From NCBI GenBank assembly GCA_937992055.1, contig CALKLQ010000003.1, positions 1 to 49,138 on the forward strand: DNA of 49,138 bases, written 5' to 3'. The notes beneath the pieces were generated by a model that was not told the origin of the DNA, did no database searches, and saw nothing but the letters and a program-made list of their open reading frames with translations. A program made the position numbers and the translations under genes. Within the stretch, counting starts at the first letter, position 1, and each line of letters begins with the position of its first letter. This DNA comes from an uncultured Clostridia bacterium. GTDB taxonomy: Bacteria; Bacillota; Clostridia; Christensenellales; UBA1242. Below, in pieces: positions 26,561 through 35,558 of the stretch.

Positions 26561-27615
26561 TCAAGTTTTAATTTTCTGTCTTCCGCCAACAAGCCTTCAA
26601 TCATCTCATCAATATTACCATCTAAAAATTCATTAAAATTATGAACTGACATATTAATCCTATGGTCTGTTATTCTGCCTTGAGGATAGTTATATGTTCT
26701 AATCCTCTCACTTCTATCGCCAGTTCCCACCTGTTGTTTTCTGTTTTCGCTATATTTAGTATCTGCTTGAGATTTATAAAAATCATAAAGCTTGGAGCGC
26801 AAAATACTCATTGCTCTTTCCCTGTTCTTTATTTGTGAACGTTCATCTTGACAACAAACCACAATATTGGTTGGTAAATGGGTTATTCTTATTGCACTTT
26901 CGGTTTTGTTGACATGCTGACCACCAGCGCCACTGGAGCGATAGGTATCAATTTTCAAATCTTTATCCAAAATTTCAACATCAATTTCCTCGACCTCTGG
27001 AAGAACTGCAACCGTGCAAGTTGAAGTATGTACACGTCCTTGAGTTTCAGTTTCAGGAACTCTTTGAACCCTATGAACACCACTTTCAAATTTTAATCTT
27101 GAATATGCCCCTCTTCCAACAATTAAAAAACTAACCTCTTTAATGCCACCAAGCTCGGTTTCAGTAAGGTCTGAAACCTCAACCTTAAAGCCTCGTCTTT
27201 CTGCATATCTGGTGTACATTTTAAAAAGAACTCCTGCAAACAAAGCAGCCTCATCTCCTCCAGCAGCTGGACGAATTTCCATAATTACATTGCTTTCATC
27301 ATTTTCATCTTTAGGAATCAAAAGTTCATTGAGTTGTTCAGTTTTCAACTCAATTTTTTTAGTAACATCTTCAATTTCTTCCCTAAATAGCAAAGCCATC
27401 TCTTGGTCTTTTTCGAGCATCAAACTTTTGTTCAATGAATCAAGCTCAGAGTTTAAATTTAGATAACTCACATAGCAGTTAACTATATCCTCTATTTGAC
27501 TGCGTTCCTTGACCAATTTTTTCCAGTTCAAGTTGTCAGATATAACCTCTGGTTTAGCTATTTCTTCGGTCAAAAAATCAAATCTCTCTTTAACACTTTT
27601 CAAATTTTCAAACAT
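26548..27615 (-). CDS. prfA: Peptide chain release factor 1
   Basis: Release factor that recognises UAA and UAG and triggers peptide release; 355 residues. The GGQ motif is at 231-233 in SSGAGGQHVNKTES. The stop-codon tripeptide is PET (187-189) in RVPETETQGRVHTST, the PxT form found in RF1, not the SPF of RF2. The N-terminal domain and a GRITDH motif are complete. The start lacks a strong ribosome site but lies directly downstream of the PrmC fusion gene (9-bp gap), an operon that pairs the release factor with the methylase that modifies its GGQ glutamine. Confidence 0.96.
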   Translation of the reverse strand: MFENLKSVKERFDFLTEEIAKPEVISDNLNWKKLVKERSQIEDIVNCYVSYLNLNSELDSLNKSLMLEKDQEMALLFREEIEDVTKKIELKTEQLNELLIPKDENDESNVIMEIRPAAGGDEAALFAGVLFKMYTRYAERRGFKVEVSDLTETELGGIKEVSFLIVGRGAYSRLKFESGVHRVQRVPETETQGRVHTSTCTVAVLPEVEEIDVEILDKDLKIDTYRSSGAGGQHVNKTESAIRITHLPTNIVVCCQDERSQIKNRERAMSILRSKLYDFYKSQADTKYSENRKQQVGTGDRSERIRTYNYPQGRITDHRINMSVHNFNEFLDGNIDEMIEGLLAEDRKLKLEQHN

Positions 27616-27624
27616 AAAATCACC

Positions 27625-29328
27625 TTATTTTAATTTTGCAAAAACAAACCTTTCTTTTGAAGAATAGTCTTTTTGAATTTCAATATCTTTAAAATTTTGG
27701 GATAATAATCTTTTTATACTTTTCCCCTGACCATCTCCAATTTCCAGTGCCAAAACACCATTTCTTTTTAAAAAGTCGTGAGCCTGCGTTGCAATTATTT
27801 TATAAAATTTTAATCCATCTTCTCCACCATCCAAGGCAATTTTGGGATCATAGTTTTTCACCTCTTTATCTAAAAGTGAAATGTCTTTAGTTTTGATATA
27901 TGGTGGATTGCTTATAATCATATCATATTTTTTTCTTTTATTCAATCCTAAAAACATATCACTTTTTTTAAAGTTGATTTTTAATGAATTTGCTTTTGCA
28001 TTTTGCCTTGCAATTTCTAAAGCCTTTTCACTAATATCGCTTGCAAAAACGGTTGACTGACTACAGTTTGCCTTTATTGCAAGAGCGATTGCGCCACTTC
28101 CAGTGCAAAGGTCCAAAACAAGTGGCTTTGGTTGATTTTTTAAAATCTCAAGACATTTCTCCACTAAGAGTTCAGTTTCTGGTCTTGGGGATAAAACCGC
28201 TCTAGAAACCAAAATAGGAAGGGAGAAAAACTCTGTTTGTCCAAAAATTTTATCTAATGGTTCACCCTTTAGCCTTCTTTCTAAAACTTTTTTTATTCTA
28301 AGTTCTTGAGATTTTTTAATGGTAGTAATAAATTTAAGTTCATTTTTCTTTTTACCAAGCGAGAGTGCTACAAGCCATTGCCCCTCGTTTTCATCCAAGA
28401 TTCCACCTTCTTTTAATTTGCCATTTACAAAAGCTAAGACTTGTGAAATGAAAACTTGAGACTGTTCCATCTCATCACCATCCAACCTTCTCAAATCATT
28501 TTCTTTCAACAAATTCATCTCCCAAAATGCTGTTGATGCAATGAGCTCACAAGTAGAACCTGTTTTAGCCGTTACAAAAAAGCTTGATACTATAATAATA
28601 CCTCTAATTTTACTTTTTTCCAAATAAATATTGAGTTCAAAAACTATAGAAAACCCTAAAAAGAAAAGAAGGGTATTAATCAAATGCTTCAAAAGTGGTG
28701 TAACTTGAACGCCTAAAAGAGTTATGAAGAAAAAGTTAAATATAAAACCTGCAACAATAAAATTTAAGTAATTTGTAGCTCTATGGTTTTTCAAACGAGA
28801 AATATTCTCATGCTTATTTAAAACACTGTTAGCCGCAGCATTAAAACTTAGCATTCTATTGATGCCAGAGATATTTTTAAAGCAAAAAAGTACAAGTAAA
28901 AATACAAACACTTTAATTAGCGCTAATACCAGATTTTTAACAAAAACATTAATGCTTAATTGTGCAAAGATAAGTGATAATTTTGCAGGTATAAAACCAA
29001 ACAAAAAAAGAGAAATGACAAACGATAACAATGAAACCACTGTTATAAACACGCTTTGTGAGGAAACATTGAGCCTTTTAGAAACTGAGGAAATCATTTT
29101 CCCTTCAACCTGTTTTGAAAGACTTTGTAAAAGTGAATAAAAAAATAAATAGGTGCCCAATATCAAAAACTCCAAACCTCGCAAAAAAGGAATTTTAGGA
29201 TGAACAATGCTTTTGGTTTTTAAATTTTGTCTTTCTACAACATGCATGGCTCTTTCATTTATCATGCTCAAAACACCTATATTTTCTTCTTGGGCAAGAA
29301 CCCCATTAAAAGTTGGATAAAATTTCAT
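27625..29328 (-). CDS. prmC: DUF1385 membrane domain fused to PrmC release-factor methyltransferase
   Basis: A 567-residue fusion of two normally separate neighbours. Residues 1-280 are a degenerate DUF1385 membrane domain (FLRGLEFLILGTYLFFYSL near 48, four or more membrane spans, and a CELIASTAFWEM stretch matching the conserved DUF1385 end). Residues about 290-567 form a full PrmC: the N-terminal helical domain, FGQTEFFSLPILVSRAVLSP with RPETE, the SAM-binding LDLCTGSGAIALAI at about 404-417, and NPPY at 474-477. PrmC methylates the GGQ glutamine of release factors; prfA follows immediately. The start is uncertain: ATG 29328 is taken, although TTG 29349 is possible, and neither has a good ribosome site. 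The fusion would tether PrmC to the membrane. Confidence 0.88.
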   Translation of the reverse strand: MKFYPTFNGVLAQEENIGVLSMINERAMHVVERQNLKTKSIVHPKIPFLRGLEFLILGTYLFFYSLLQSLSKQVEGKMISSVSKRLNVSSQSVFITVVSLLSFVISLFLFGFIPAKLSLIFAQLSINVFVKNLVLALIKVFVFLLVLFCFKNISGINRMLSFNAAANSVLNKHENISRLKNHRATNYLNFIVAGFIFNFFFITLLGVQVTPLLKHLINTLLFFLGFSIVFELNIYLEKSKIRGIIIVSSFFVTAKTGSTCELIASTAFWEMNLLKENDLRRLDGDEMEQSQVFISQVLAFVNGKLKEGGILDENEGQWLVALSLGKKKNELKFITTIKKSQELRIKKVLERRLKGEPLDKIFGQTEFFSLPILVSRAVLSPRPETELLVEKCLEILKNQPKPLVLDLCTGSGAIALAIKANCSQSTVFASDISEKALEIARQNAKANSLKINFKKSDMFLGLNKRKKYDMIISNPPYIKTKDISLLDKEVKNYDPKIALDGGEDGLKFYKIIATQAHDFLKRNGVLALEIGDGQGKSIKRLLSQNFKDIEIQKDYSSKERFVFAKLK

Positions 29329-29405
29329 AATAATATTATTAACAATCAATTTTTTTTTAGTATAGTTAGTACAAAAAGACTGTTTTAAGCACTTTAATAT
29401 ATAAG

Positions 29406-29483
29406 TTGTTGTAAGATAAAAAGATAATATATTTTAAAAATTCTAACTTACAACAAATCAAGTAAAAAACAACTTGAATTTGT
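29406..29483 (-). promoter_or_regulatory. Mutually exclusive hairpins upstream of the DUF1385-PrmC gene
   Basis: TTGTTGTAAG (29406-29415) pairs with CTTACAACAA (29447-29456). Overlapping bases ACAAATCAAGT (29453-29463) pair with ACTTGAATTTGT (29472-29483, one bulge). The shared bases mean both cannot form together, an attenuator-like arrangement in the leader. Confidence 0.35.
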
Positions 29484-29494
29484 TATTAAAAATT

Positions 29495-29527
29495 AAAAAA
29501 CACATTAGGCTAACTTGCCTAATGTGT
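29495..29527 (-). terminator. rpmE terminator
   Basis: ACACATTAGGC (29500-29510) and GCCTAATGTGT (29517-29527) form an 11-bp perfect stem, followed on the minus strand by a T tract (29500-29495). Confidence 0.9.
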
Positions 29528-29555
29528 GGTTTAAAAAGAATGCTTAATTCACAAA

Positions 29556-29759
29556 TTAAACATTAAATTTCTTTTTGAATTTTTCAACTCTTCCACTTGT
29601 GTCAACAAGTTTTTGTTTGCCAGAGAAGAAAGGATGGCATTTATTACAAATGTCAATTTTAATAGTATCTCCGTTTACAGTTGAACCTGTTTTAAATGTA
29701 TTTCCACAAGCACAAGTAACTGTTACTTCATGATAATTTGGTTGAATTTCTTGTTTCAT
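29556..29759 (-). CDS. rpmE: 50S ribosomal protein L31, zinc-binding type
   Basis: Ribosomal protein of 67 residues. The four-Cys zinc form is intact: C16, C18, C37 and C40 (CACG and CNKCHPF). The conserved GKQKLVDTSGRVEKF follows. GAGGTGAGAAA before the ATG is a good ribosome site. It has its own terminator, so it is probably transcribed apart from the downstream DUF1385-prmC/prfA unit, although this order (rpmE, DUF1385, prmC, prfA) is the usual Firmicutes layout as I recall it. No C- (zinc-free) paralogue is seen here. Confidence 0.96.
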   Translation of the reverse strand: MKQEIQPNYHEVTVTCACGNTFKTGSTVNGDTIKIDICNKCHPFFSGKQKLVDTSGRVEKFKKKFNV

Positions 29760-29942
29760 TTTCTCACCTCTAAAATAATGCTTTTAAATATTATCATAAT
29801 TAAGTTTCTTTGTCAATTCTTTTAATCAAATAATTTTAGCCTCTGTTATCTATTTAAAACAATATAACATCGTTTGCTATAAAATTTTTTTGTAGTCATT
29901 TTAAGGTGGAAGATTAAAAGTCTTTCAACCGCCACTTTCAAA

Positions 29943-32222
29943 TCATAAAGAGTAAATTCTTCCAACCAAAACTGTCATGTCATCTTTTATGTCATCTTCA
30001 CAATTTGTTTTTGCCATTTCCAGAATCTCATTAGCAATTTCTTGTGGATTCACTTTTTCTATGTTGTTTATAAATTCACAAAAAACTTCCTCGCTTTCAA
30101 ATGTATCGGTAATTCCATCACTGCAAAGAACCACGGTGTCTCCAGCTGATAAAACAACCTTATTTACCATTGGTTTAATTTCTTTCACAATCCCAACCGG
30201 CATGCTTTCACACTTTATAATACTTGTATGTGTAATATGTTTGACAAATCCAACACTTGCTCCAAGTTTAATGAAATCGGCAATACCATTTTTAAGGTCA
30301 ACAACACAAAGGTCTAAGGCTGAGAACATGTCATCCTCATTTTTTAAATTTAAAAGATTATTGACCACATTTAAAATTAATTCATTGTCGAAACCTGCCT
30401 TGTAAAAGTTTTCAACCAAGCCCAAAGTTAGACTACTTATATTTTCTGCCTTTTCTCCGTTCCCCATTCCATCACATACTGCCATAATAAACTTATCATT
30501 TTCCAATCTTATTAAACTGTAACAATCGCCACTAACTTCATTTGCAAGTTTAGGAGTGCCAGCAGTTCCAAAAACTATCTCAAATTTTGGCGCATTTTTA
30601 AGAGTCAACATGGTGAATCCATTTTGAAGTCCATTATTAGCACATATCGACATAGGCAATCCTAAAACTTTGGATACAATTTTTGAGATTTTTGCCTTTT
30701 TCTCGCAATCTTTTTTTATTGCCAAGGTAACATTTACAATATTTGGTTGTTGCTGATAAATTAACGCCTCACTACAAATAATATTATTATAGTTCAATAC
30801 CTCCATCAATTTATTTTCTTTTTCATTTTCAAAAACAATGTTTTTCCCAACTTCTTCAGCTAGATTTTTCATTACCAAAGATATGCCACTAAGTTGTTGC
30901 GCAACTAAAACTTTGCCAGAATCTACACTATTCATAAAACTTGCATATTGCTTTAACTGTTTAGAATTTTCATTTATTATTGAAACCAGTCCATTAATTT
31001 TCCCACATCTACTCGTTAAAAATGGTGGAATATCAAGTAGGGTAATTTCCTCCCTTTCTAATGAAATTAAAATAAGTTCATTAAATACATTTTTAATTTC
31101 TCTCTCATAAATTCTATGGCACTTGGCTCTTTCAGGACAATTTTGGCATAATTTCTCAGAAATTTCAGACATAATTAAAAGGCTTGCTTGCTCTTTTGTC
31201 AGACCACCTTTTATCATTGTTCTGAAAACCCCATCCATTTCAGAAAAAACTTCACTTAAAGACAAAAACCTCTTTTTTAAACTATCTCTATTTCTATTTA
31301 CTATGTTTCTCATAGCCAAGTTGACCGCGGAAGTAAATTTCAAGGAGAGAGCGTCAATCCAAGACTGAGGAAGTAAGGCAAAAATTACACCCGCACTAGC
31401 AACCGGCAATAATGATAAATAGCTAAAATCATAATAAAGATTTAAACCAAAGCCAATCAATGCTTCTAAAGCTATAACCGCAATGCTCAAAACAAAACGT
31501 TTGGAATGTTTAAAAGGCATACAAATCAGTGCATATAATATGAAAGGAGCAACGAAAACGGCATTTGCGCCATTTAAAATACTTCCTATTCCCCAAGCGG
31601 AAGCAAATAATAGAGAAAAATTACTAGAATATGCAAGCAATAGTATTAAAAGACAACCCACAAATTTAACAGGTTCAAAAACAAAATAAGAAAATTCATT
31701 TAGTCCACAAGAAAGCGCCATAACAAAAATGAAGCAACTTATAATTTCAATGACTTTTAACCTGCTGGTAATTCCGCGAACAACAATGGCGGAAAAAAAA
31801 CATATATTTGATAAAAGAAATAAAATACCTATTACAATTGTAGAAATAATGGTCAAAAGTGGGGTCCCATTTACAATGTTCAAATATACAAAAGCGCTTT
31901 GCGAAATCAAGGCATAAATGACCAATAGATAAGGTTTTATTGGCTTTTTAATTTTTAAATGTAATAAATACATCAACAAAATCACGGTTGCAGTTACGGA
32001 AGCATTTATTAAACCAGCAACAGAAAAATTTGCCAATGAAAATGCTAATATGTAAAGAGGACAAACTACATAAACCCTTTGGTTGCACCAAACCAAAGCA
32101 TATAAAAACCCAAATGCAAAAGGATAAATAATTCCTAATATTCCAGCATTAGAAAGTATGTAAAACATTCCGAAAAAAAATATATATTTAAGTATTTCTA
32201 ATATTTTTGCTCTATTTTTCAA
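29943..32222 (-). CDS. spoIIE: Stage II sporulation protein E-like PP2C phosphatase
   Basis: Membrane phosphatase of 759 residues that in Bacillus and Clostridia dephosphorylates SpoIIAA to activate sigma-F in the forespore. It has an N-terminal block of about 10 membrane spans (1-290), a cytoplasmic middle region with a conserved Cys cluster (LCQNCPERAKC near 355-365), and a C-terminal PP2C domain (about 555-759) with metal-binding Asp residues in EVSGDCYS, VCDGMGNG, LCSDGITD and DDIKDDMTV. The length fits the family. The start is TTG, supported by AAAAAGGA about nine bases upstream. With SpoVB-like and other proteins it suggests a sporulating ancestry, but no spoIIAA/AB or sigF lie in this window. 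Confidence 0.92.
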   Translation of the reverse strand: MKNRAKILEILKYIFFFGMFYILSNAGILGIIYPFAFGFLYALVWCNQRVYVVCPLYILAFSLANFSVAGLINASVTATVILLMYLLHLKIKKPIKPYLLVIYALISQSAFVYLNIVNGTPLLTIISTIVIGILFLLSNICFFSAIVVRGITSRLKVIEIISCFIFVMALSCGLNEFSYFVFEPVKFVGCLLILLLAYSSNFSLLFASAWGIGSILNGANAVFVAPFILYALICMPFKHSKRFVLSIAVIALEALIGFGLNLYYDFSYLSLLPVASAGVIFALLPQSWIDALSLKFTSAVNLAMRNIVNRNRDSLKKRFLSLSEVFSEMDGVFRTMIKGGLTKEQASLLIMSEISEKLCQNCPERAKCHRIYEREIKNVFNELILISLEREEITLLDIPPFLTSRCGKINGLVSIINENSKQLKQYASFMNSVDSGKVLVAQQLSGISLVMKNLAEEVGKNIVFENEKENKLMEVLNYNNIICSEALIYQQQPNIVNVTLAIKKDCEKKAKISKIVSKVLGLPMSICANNGLQNGFTMLTLKNAPKFEIVFGTAGTPKLANEVSGDCYSLIRLENDKFIMAVCDGMGNGEKAENISSLTLGLVENFYKAGFDNELILNVVNNLLNLKNEDDMFSALDLCVVDLKNGIADFIKLGASVGFVKHITHTSIIKCESMPVGIVKEIKPMVNKVVLSAGDTVVLCSDGITDTFESEEVFCEFINNIEKVNPQEIANEILEMAKTNCEDDIKDDMTVLVGRIYSL

Positions 32223-32420
32223 TTTATTTTTTCCTTTTTATAATTTTAAGTCATTATAAAAAAAGATGATAAATAAAAAAATATAAAAATAAGTATTTTA
32301 TTGTCTAAATTTATAAATTTTATTGGAATTACTTTTTAATTTCTATTAAATTTTATAATTAATTTATAATTTATTATTTAAAAATATATTAACCATAATC
32401 TAAACAAATCTTTTCGTTTA

Positions 32421-32454
32421 AAAAAAAGAAAGACTTTCATCTTTCTTTTTTTTT
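32421..32454. terminator. A/T-rich terminator
   Basis: Stem 32421-32433 (A7GAAAGA) pairs with 32440-32452 (TCTTTCT7) around a 6-nt loop. It lies 13 bp beyond the end of the collagen-like lipoprotein gene and may act in both directions. Confidence 0.75.
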
Positions 32455-32466
32455 AAATAAATTTCA

Positions 32467-34989
32467 CTATTCATTAATAACATATTTTGCTAATTCTTGA
32501 CCATACGCCACAATTGTTACACCCTGAACTGAAATATTAATATTATCAGTTTCTAAAACTGGGAAATCTTGACATTCTGTGATAACTCCCATAAAATCTC
32601 CACCAACAACGTTGAGATTAATGTAACCCGTTTCATACTTAGCAGAATATCCATTGTTGAGGTAAATTGCAGTTGGCATATCAAATGTTCCACCAGTAAT
32701 TGTTGTATTATTAGTTTGACCATTATAAACTTCTACTGAAATTGCTTGACCTGCGCCTCTAAAGTATCCGTTTGTTATTTCTGCATTTCCCAAATTTTGA
32801 ACAGCAGCAAACTTTGAATCTTCATTTATAAAATTACCGCCGTTTATATTTAGATTGCCATACTCATCATTTTTTATGGCATTTCCACTAATTGATTTAA
32901 AGTTTCCTCCCTCAATTATTAAATTTGCAACATTTTCAAAATTACAGTCTTTATTGTTAATTATAACACTAGAAGTATCTCCTACATTATTATTGCAAAT
33001 GTTTCCATTTTGGATTGTCATGTATCCTTCATTTACAATTATGTAATATTTAGATTTATCTGTTCTTGTAATTGATCCAAATTCAGGGTTATTGCCATTG
33101 TCGACTATTCTTAAATCACCATAGTTTTCAATGACTGAAGTTGATTTTGTTTCTGTATCTAAAACCAAGTTATAACCATTTAAATCTAATTCTACATAAC
33201 TATCTTCATTAACTACAATAGAAGATTTTGTTGTTATGTCACTGCCAAGAGAAACATCAAAACCTTTATTAATAGCGGTTTGTAACATAAGTTCGCTATT
33301 AGCTATCACTTTAATATTTTGAACATTTATATTAAGGATGTCAGTTTCTTGAATTGGGCAGGTTTTACTATCGCTAATTGCACCATAAAAATTTCCACCA
33401 TTGATTGTAAGGTCAATAATTCCAGGAGCATATTCAAGTGTTTGGGTATCTGCATTGTAACCATCGCCATTTTTTAACAATACGGCTACAGGCATATCAA
33501 AATTTCCACCATTAATAACTGTAGTATTGGTTTCCTTAACGCCACCAAAGGTTCCAGCTGCAACTGTGAGTGCTTGACCAGCTCCACTAAAGTAACCACC
33601 ATTGATTGTTGCAACTCCCCAAGTCATAACAGATGCATGATTTTCATTTTCGGTTATAAAATATCCATTATTGATTTCAAGAATTCCGTATTCATCGTTT
33701 TTAATTGCATTACTTGCATAGCTTTGGAAAAATCCACCATTGATAACAAGCGTAGCAGGATTATCTGCACTGCAATCTTTGTTATTTATGATAACGCTTG
33801 AAATATCGTCATTCATGATGCCGTAACCACCGCTTTCTATTGTTAAAGCTCCTTCATTTATAATAAGATAATATGATTGAGCAATTCTTGTAATGTAGCC
33901 AGCAACTTCATCTGTTTGAGTGGAATCTTTCAAGGTTAAATTTCCATTGTTAACAAGTGCCGCTGTATACTTAACACTTGGGTTGAATAATAAATTATAT
34001 CCATTTAAATCAAGTGTCGAGGTAATTTCTTCCTCAATTGTTATGGTTGAAAGTGTTGTAATTTCATCCGCAAGTTTTACAATTGCGTTATTTGTATTTA
34101 ATGCCGCAGCTAAAGCCTGTTCAGTTGAAACTTCAAATCTATTAATTCCAAAGCTATTTAGATATGCAATCTCTTCTTGATTTGCAACTAAGTAGTAGTT
34201 ATTTGCATTTATATAGTTTGTAAACTCGGTTTCAACTTGGGAATCGTTTGACAAAGTAAAGGTAAATTTAACTCTTATGCCCCATTCATCAAGTGAGGTA
34301 ACTGAAACATTAGTAACTGTTATTGTTTCGCCAGTTTCACCTTTTATATTAGAAATTTTATTCCAACCTTGTGCATCTTTTTTATAAACATCACCAGTTA
34401 AAGTATCAAGATACAAATCATTTACGTTGGCATTTATTGTAGGAGCATTTTCGCCAGTATACCATGTTGCACCATTTGAACCATTTTCACCATTAGCACC
34501 AGCAGAACCTGTTGCACCTTTTAAATTTGCAATTGGGGTTCCCCAACCTTGCGCACTTTTAATATATACATCGCCAGTTACTGTATTTAAATAAAGGTCA
34601 CCCACGTTTCCTACGCTAGAAGAAGGAATGCCTTCTCCTGTAGCCCATGATGCGCCATTCAAGCCTGGCTGACCGTTTGTTCCATTGGATCCATCCGCAC
34701 CATTTGTTCCAGGTTTGCCAAAGTTATCCATTAAAAGAACCCATTCGCCGTTTTCTCTTTGATATAATTTATAGTCATCAGTGTCAATGAAAAAATCACC
34801 ATTTTGGGCATCTTTAACACTACTATAATCGGTTCCCTTATGCCAAACCGCACCTTTTTGCTCTGTACATCCAGATAGCAATCCCGCTGTTCCAAGCATC
34901 ATTGTTCCAGCCAAAATAAAAGATAATGGCTTTCTGAAAACATTGAATGGAATCTTGTTTTTTGAATCTTCTTTTTTTATTTTAGACAT
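32467..34989 (-). CDS. Collagen-like lipoprotein with duplicated beta-helix domains
   Basis: Secreted lipoprotein of 840 residues. The signal peptide ends with a lipobox (LLSGC). Two short collagen-like Gly-X-Y stretches follow (about 90-113, GKPGTNGADGSNGTNGQPG, and about 155-175), each preceded by a repeated unit (DLYLNTVTGDVYxKxAQGW). A spacer then leads to two tandem ~270-residue domains rich in short Asn/Gly repeats (INGGNF, NNGYF), typical of right-handed beta-helices. The two copies match closely (both have SSVIINNKDC, NAIKNDEYG and FDMP segments) and differ in detail, so the second half is a duplication. ATG 34989 has AAGGAG seven bases upstream; a longer ORF start is not supported. 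Probably a surface adhesin (inference). Confidence 0.8.
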   Translation of the reverse strand: MSKIKKEDSKNKIPFNVFRKPLSFILAGTMMLGTAGLLSGCTEQKGAVWHKGTDYSSVKDAQNGDFFIDTDDYKLYQRENGEWVLLMDNFGKPGTNGADGSNGTNGQPGLNGASWATGEGIPSSSVGNVGDLYLNTVTGDVYIKSAQGWGTPIANLKGATGSAGANGENGSNGATWYTGENAPTINANVNDLYLDTLTGDVYKKDAQGWNKISNIKGETGETITVTNVSVTSLDEWGIRVKFTFTLSNDSQVETEFTNYINANNYYLVANQEEIAYLNSFGINRFEVSTEQALAAALNTNNAIVKLADEITTLSTITIEEEITSTLDLNGYNLLFNPSVKYTAALVNNGNLTLKDSTQTDEVAGYITRIAQSYYLIINEGALTIESGGYGIMNDDISSVIINNKDCSADNPATLVINGGFFQSYASNAIKNDEYGILEINNGYFITENENHASVMTWGVATINGGYFSGAGQALTVAAGTFGGVKETNTTVINGGNFDMPVAVLLKNGDGYNADTQTLEYAPGIIDLTINGGNFYGAISDSKTCPIQETDILNINVQNIKVIANSELMLQTAINKGFDVSLGSDITTKSSIVVNEDSYVELDLNGYNLVLDTETKSTSVIENYGDLRIVDNGNNPEFGSITRTDKSKYYIIVNEGYMTIQNGNICNNNVGDTSSVIINNKDCNFENVANLIIEGGNFKSISGNAIKNDEYGNLNINGGNFINEDSKFAAVQNLGNAEITNGYFRGAGQAISVEVYNGQTNNTTITGGTFDMPTAIYLNNGYSAKYETGYINLNVVGGDFMGVITECQDFPVLETDNINISVQGVTIVAYGQELAKYVINE

Positions 34990-35004
34990 ATTTACTCCTT
35001 GTTT

Positions 35005-35064
35005 AACTTTATATACTATTAAAGTTACACAATATATATACATCTGGTTTATAAAAAATGTCAA
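35005..35064 (-). promoter_or_regulatory. Promoter and dyad of the collagen-like lipoprotein gene
   Basis: On the minus strand: TTGACA (35064-35059), 18-bp spacer, TATATA (35040-35035). Just downstream AACTTT (35005-35010) and AAAGTT (35021-35026) form a 6-bp dyad spaced by 10 bp, a possible operator. Confidence 0.6.
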
Positions 35065-35210
35065 ATAATATTCTAAAATAAATTATTTCGTATAATTAAA
35101 ACTAATTATTTTGCCAATTTACAGATAAATAAAAAATCAGATATAAAGCTTACTGTAAGCAACATATAACATGTAATTGATAACAAAATTTTAAAAAAAT
35201 TTGAAAACTT

Positions 35211-35558
35211 TTAACAATTTTCTTCATCTTGAATAGAGGTCACAACAATATCTGCCCCACTTCCAAATATATTTTTATACATAATTTCGCCAACTTTAAA
35301 CTTTTTGTCAGGAGCAAATTTTAAAAGTTTTAATACCTCGTTAAGTTTTTTCTTTTCAACAGGAATGGTGGTTTTTATTGAACAAATTTGCTTTTTGCCT
35401 CTAATTATTGCTGTCACTATTCTTTTGGGACACTCAAACTCGCTCTTTCCATAAGGAATTCCCCTCATACAACCATTTCCTGTTACAACAATTTCACCAT
35501 CAATTTTTTCAATATTAAGCTGACATCCAACCGGACAGACAATACATGTTGTTTTCAA
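35211..35558 (-). CDS. DUF1667 small Cys-rich protein of an oxidoreductase set
   Basis: Protein of 115 residues with the DUF1667 pattern: CIVCPVGCQL near residue 5, then GNGCMRGIPYGKSEF, PKRIVTAIIR and a VEKKKLNEVLKLL segment. Its Cys residues resemble those of Fe-S or molybdopterin oxidoreductases, but it is a small accessory protein. The start is TTG, with GGAGGTGG before it, and it overlaps the end of the upstream oxidoreductase by four bases (TTGA), so translation is coupled. In Firmicutes, DUF1667 proteins typically accompany FAD oxidoreductases linked to glycerol 3-phosphate oxidation, but no glpK or glpF is present here. Confidence 0.85.
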   Translation of the reverse strand: MKTTCIVCPVGCQLNIEKIDGEIVVTGNGCMRGIPYGKSEFECPKRIVTAIIRGKKQICSIKTTIPVEKKKLNEVLKLLKFAPDKKFKVGEIMYKNIFGSGADIVVTSIQDEENC

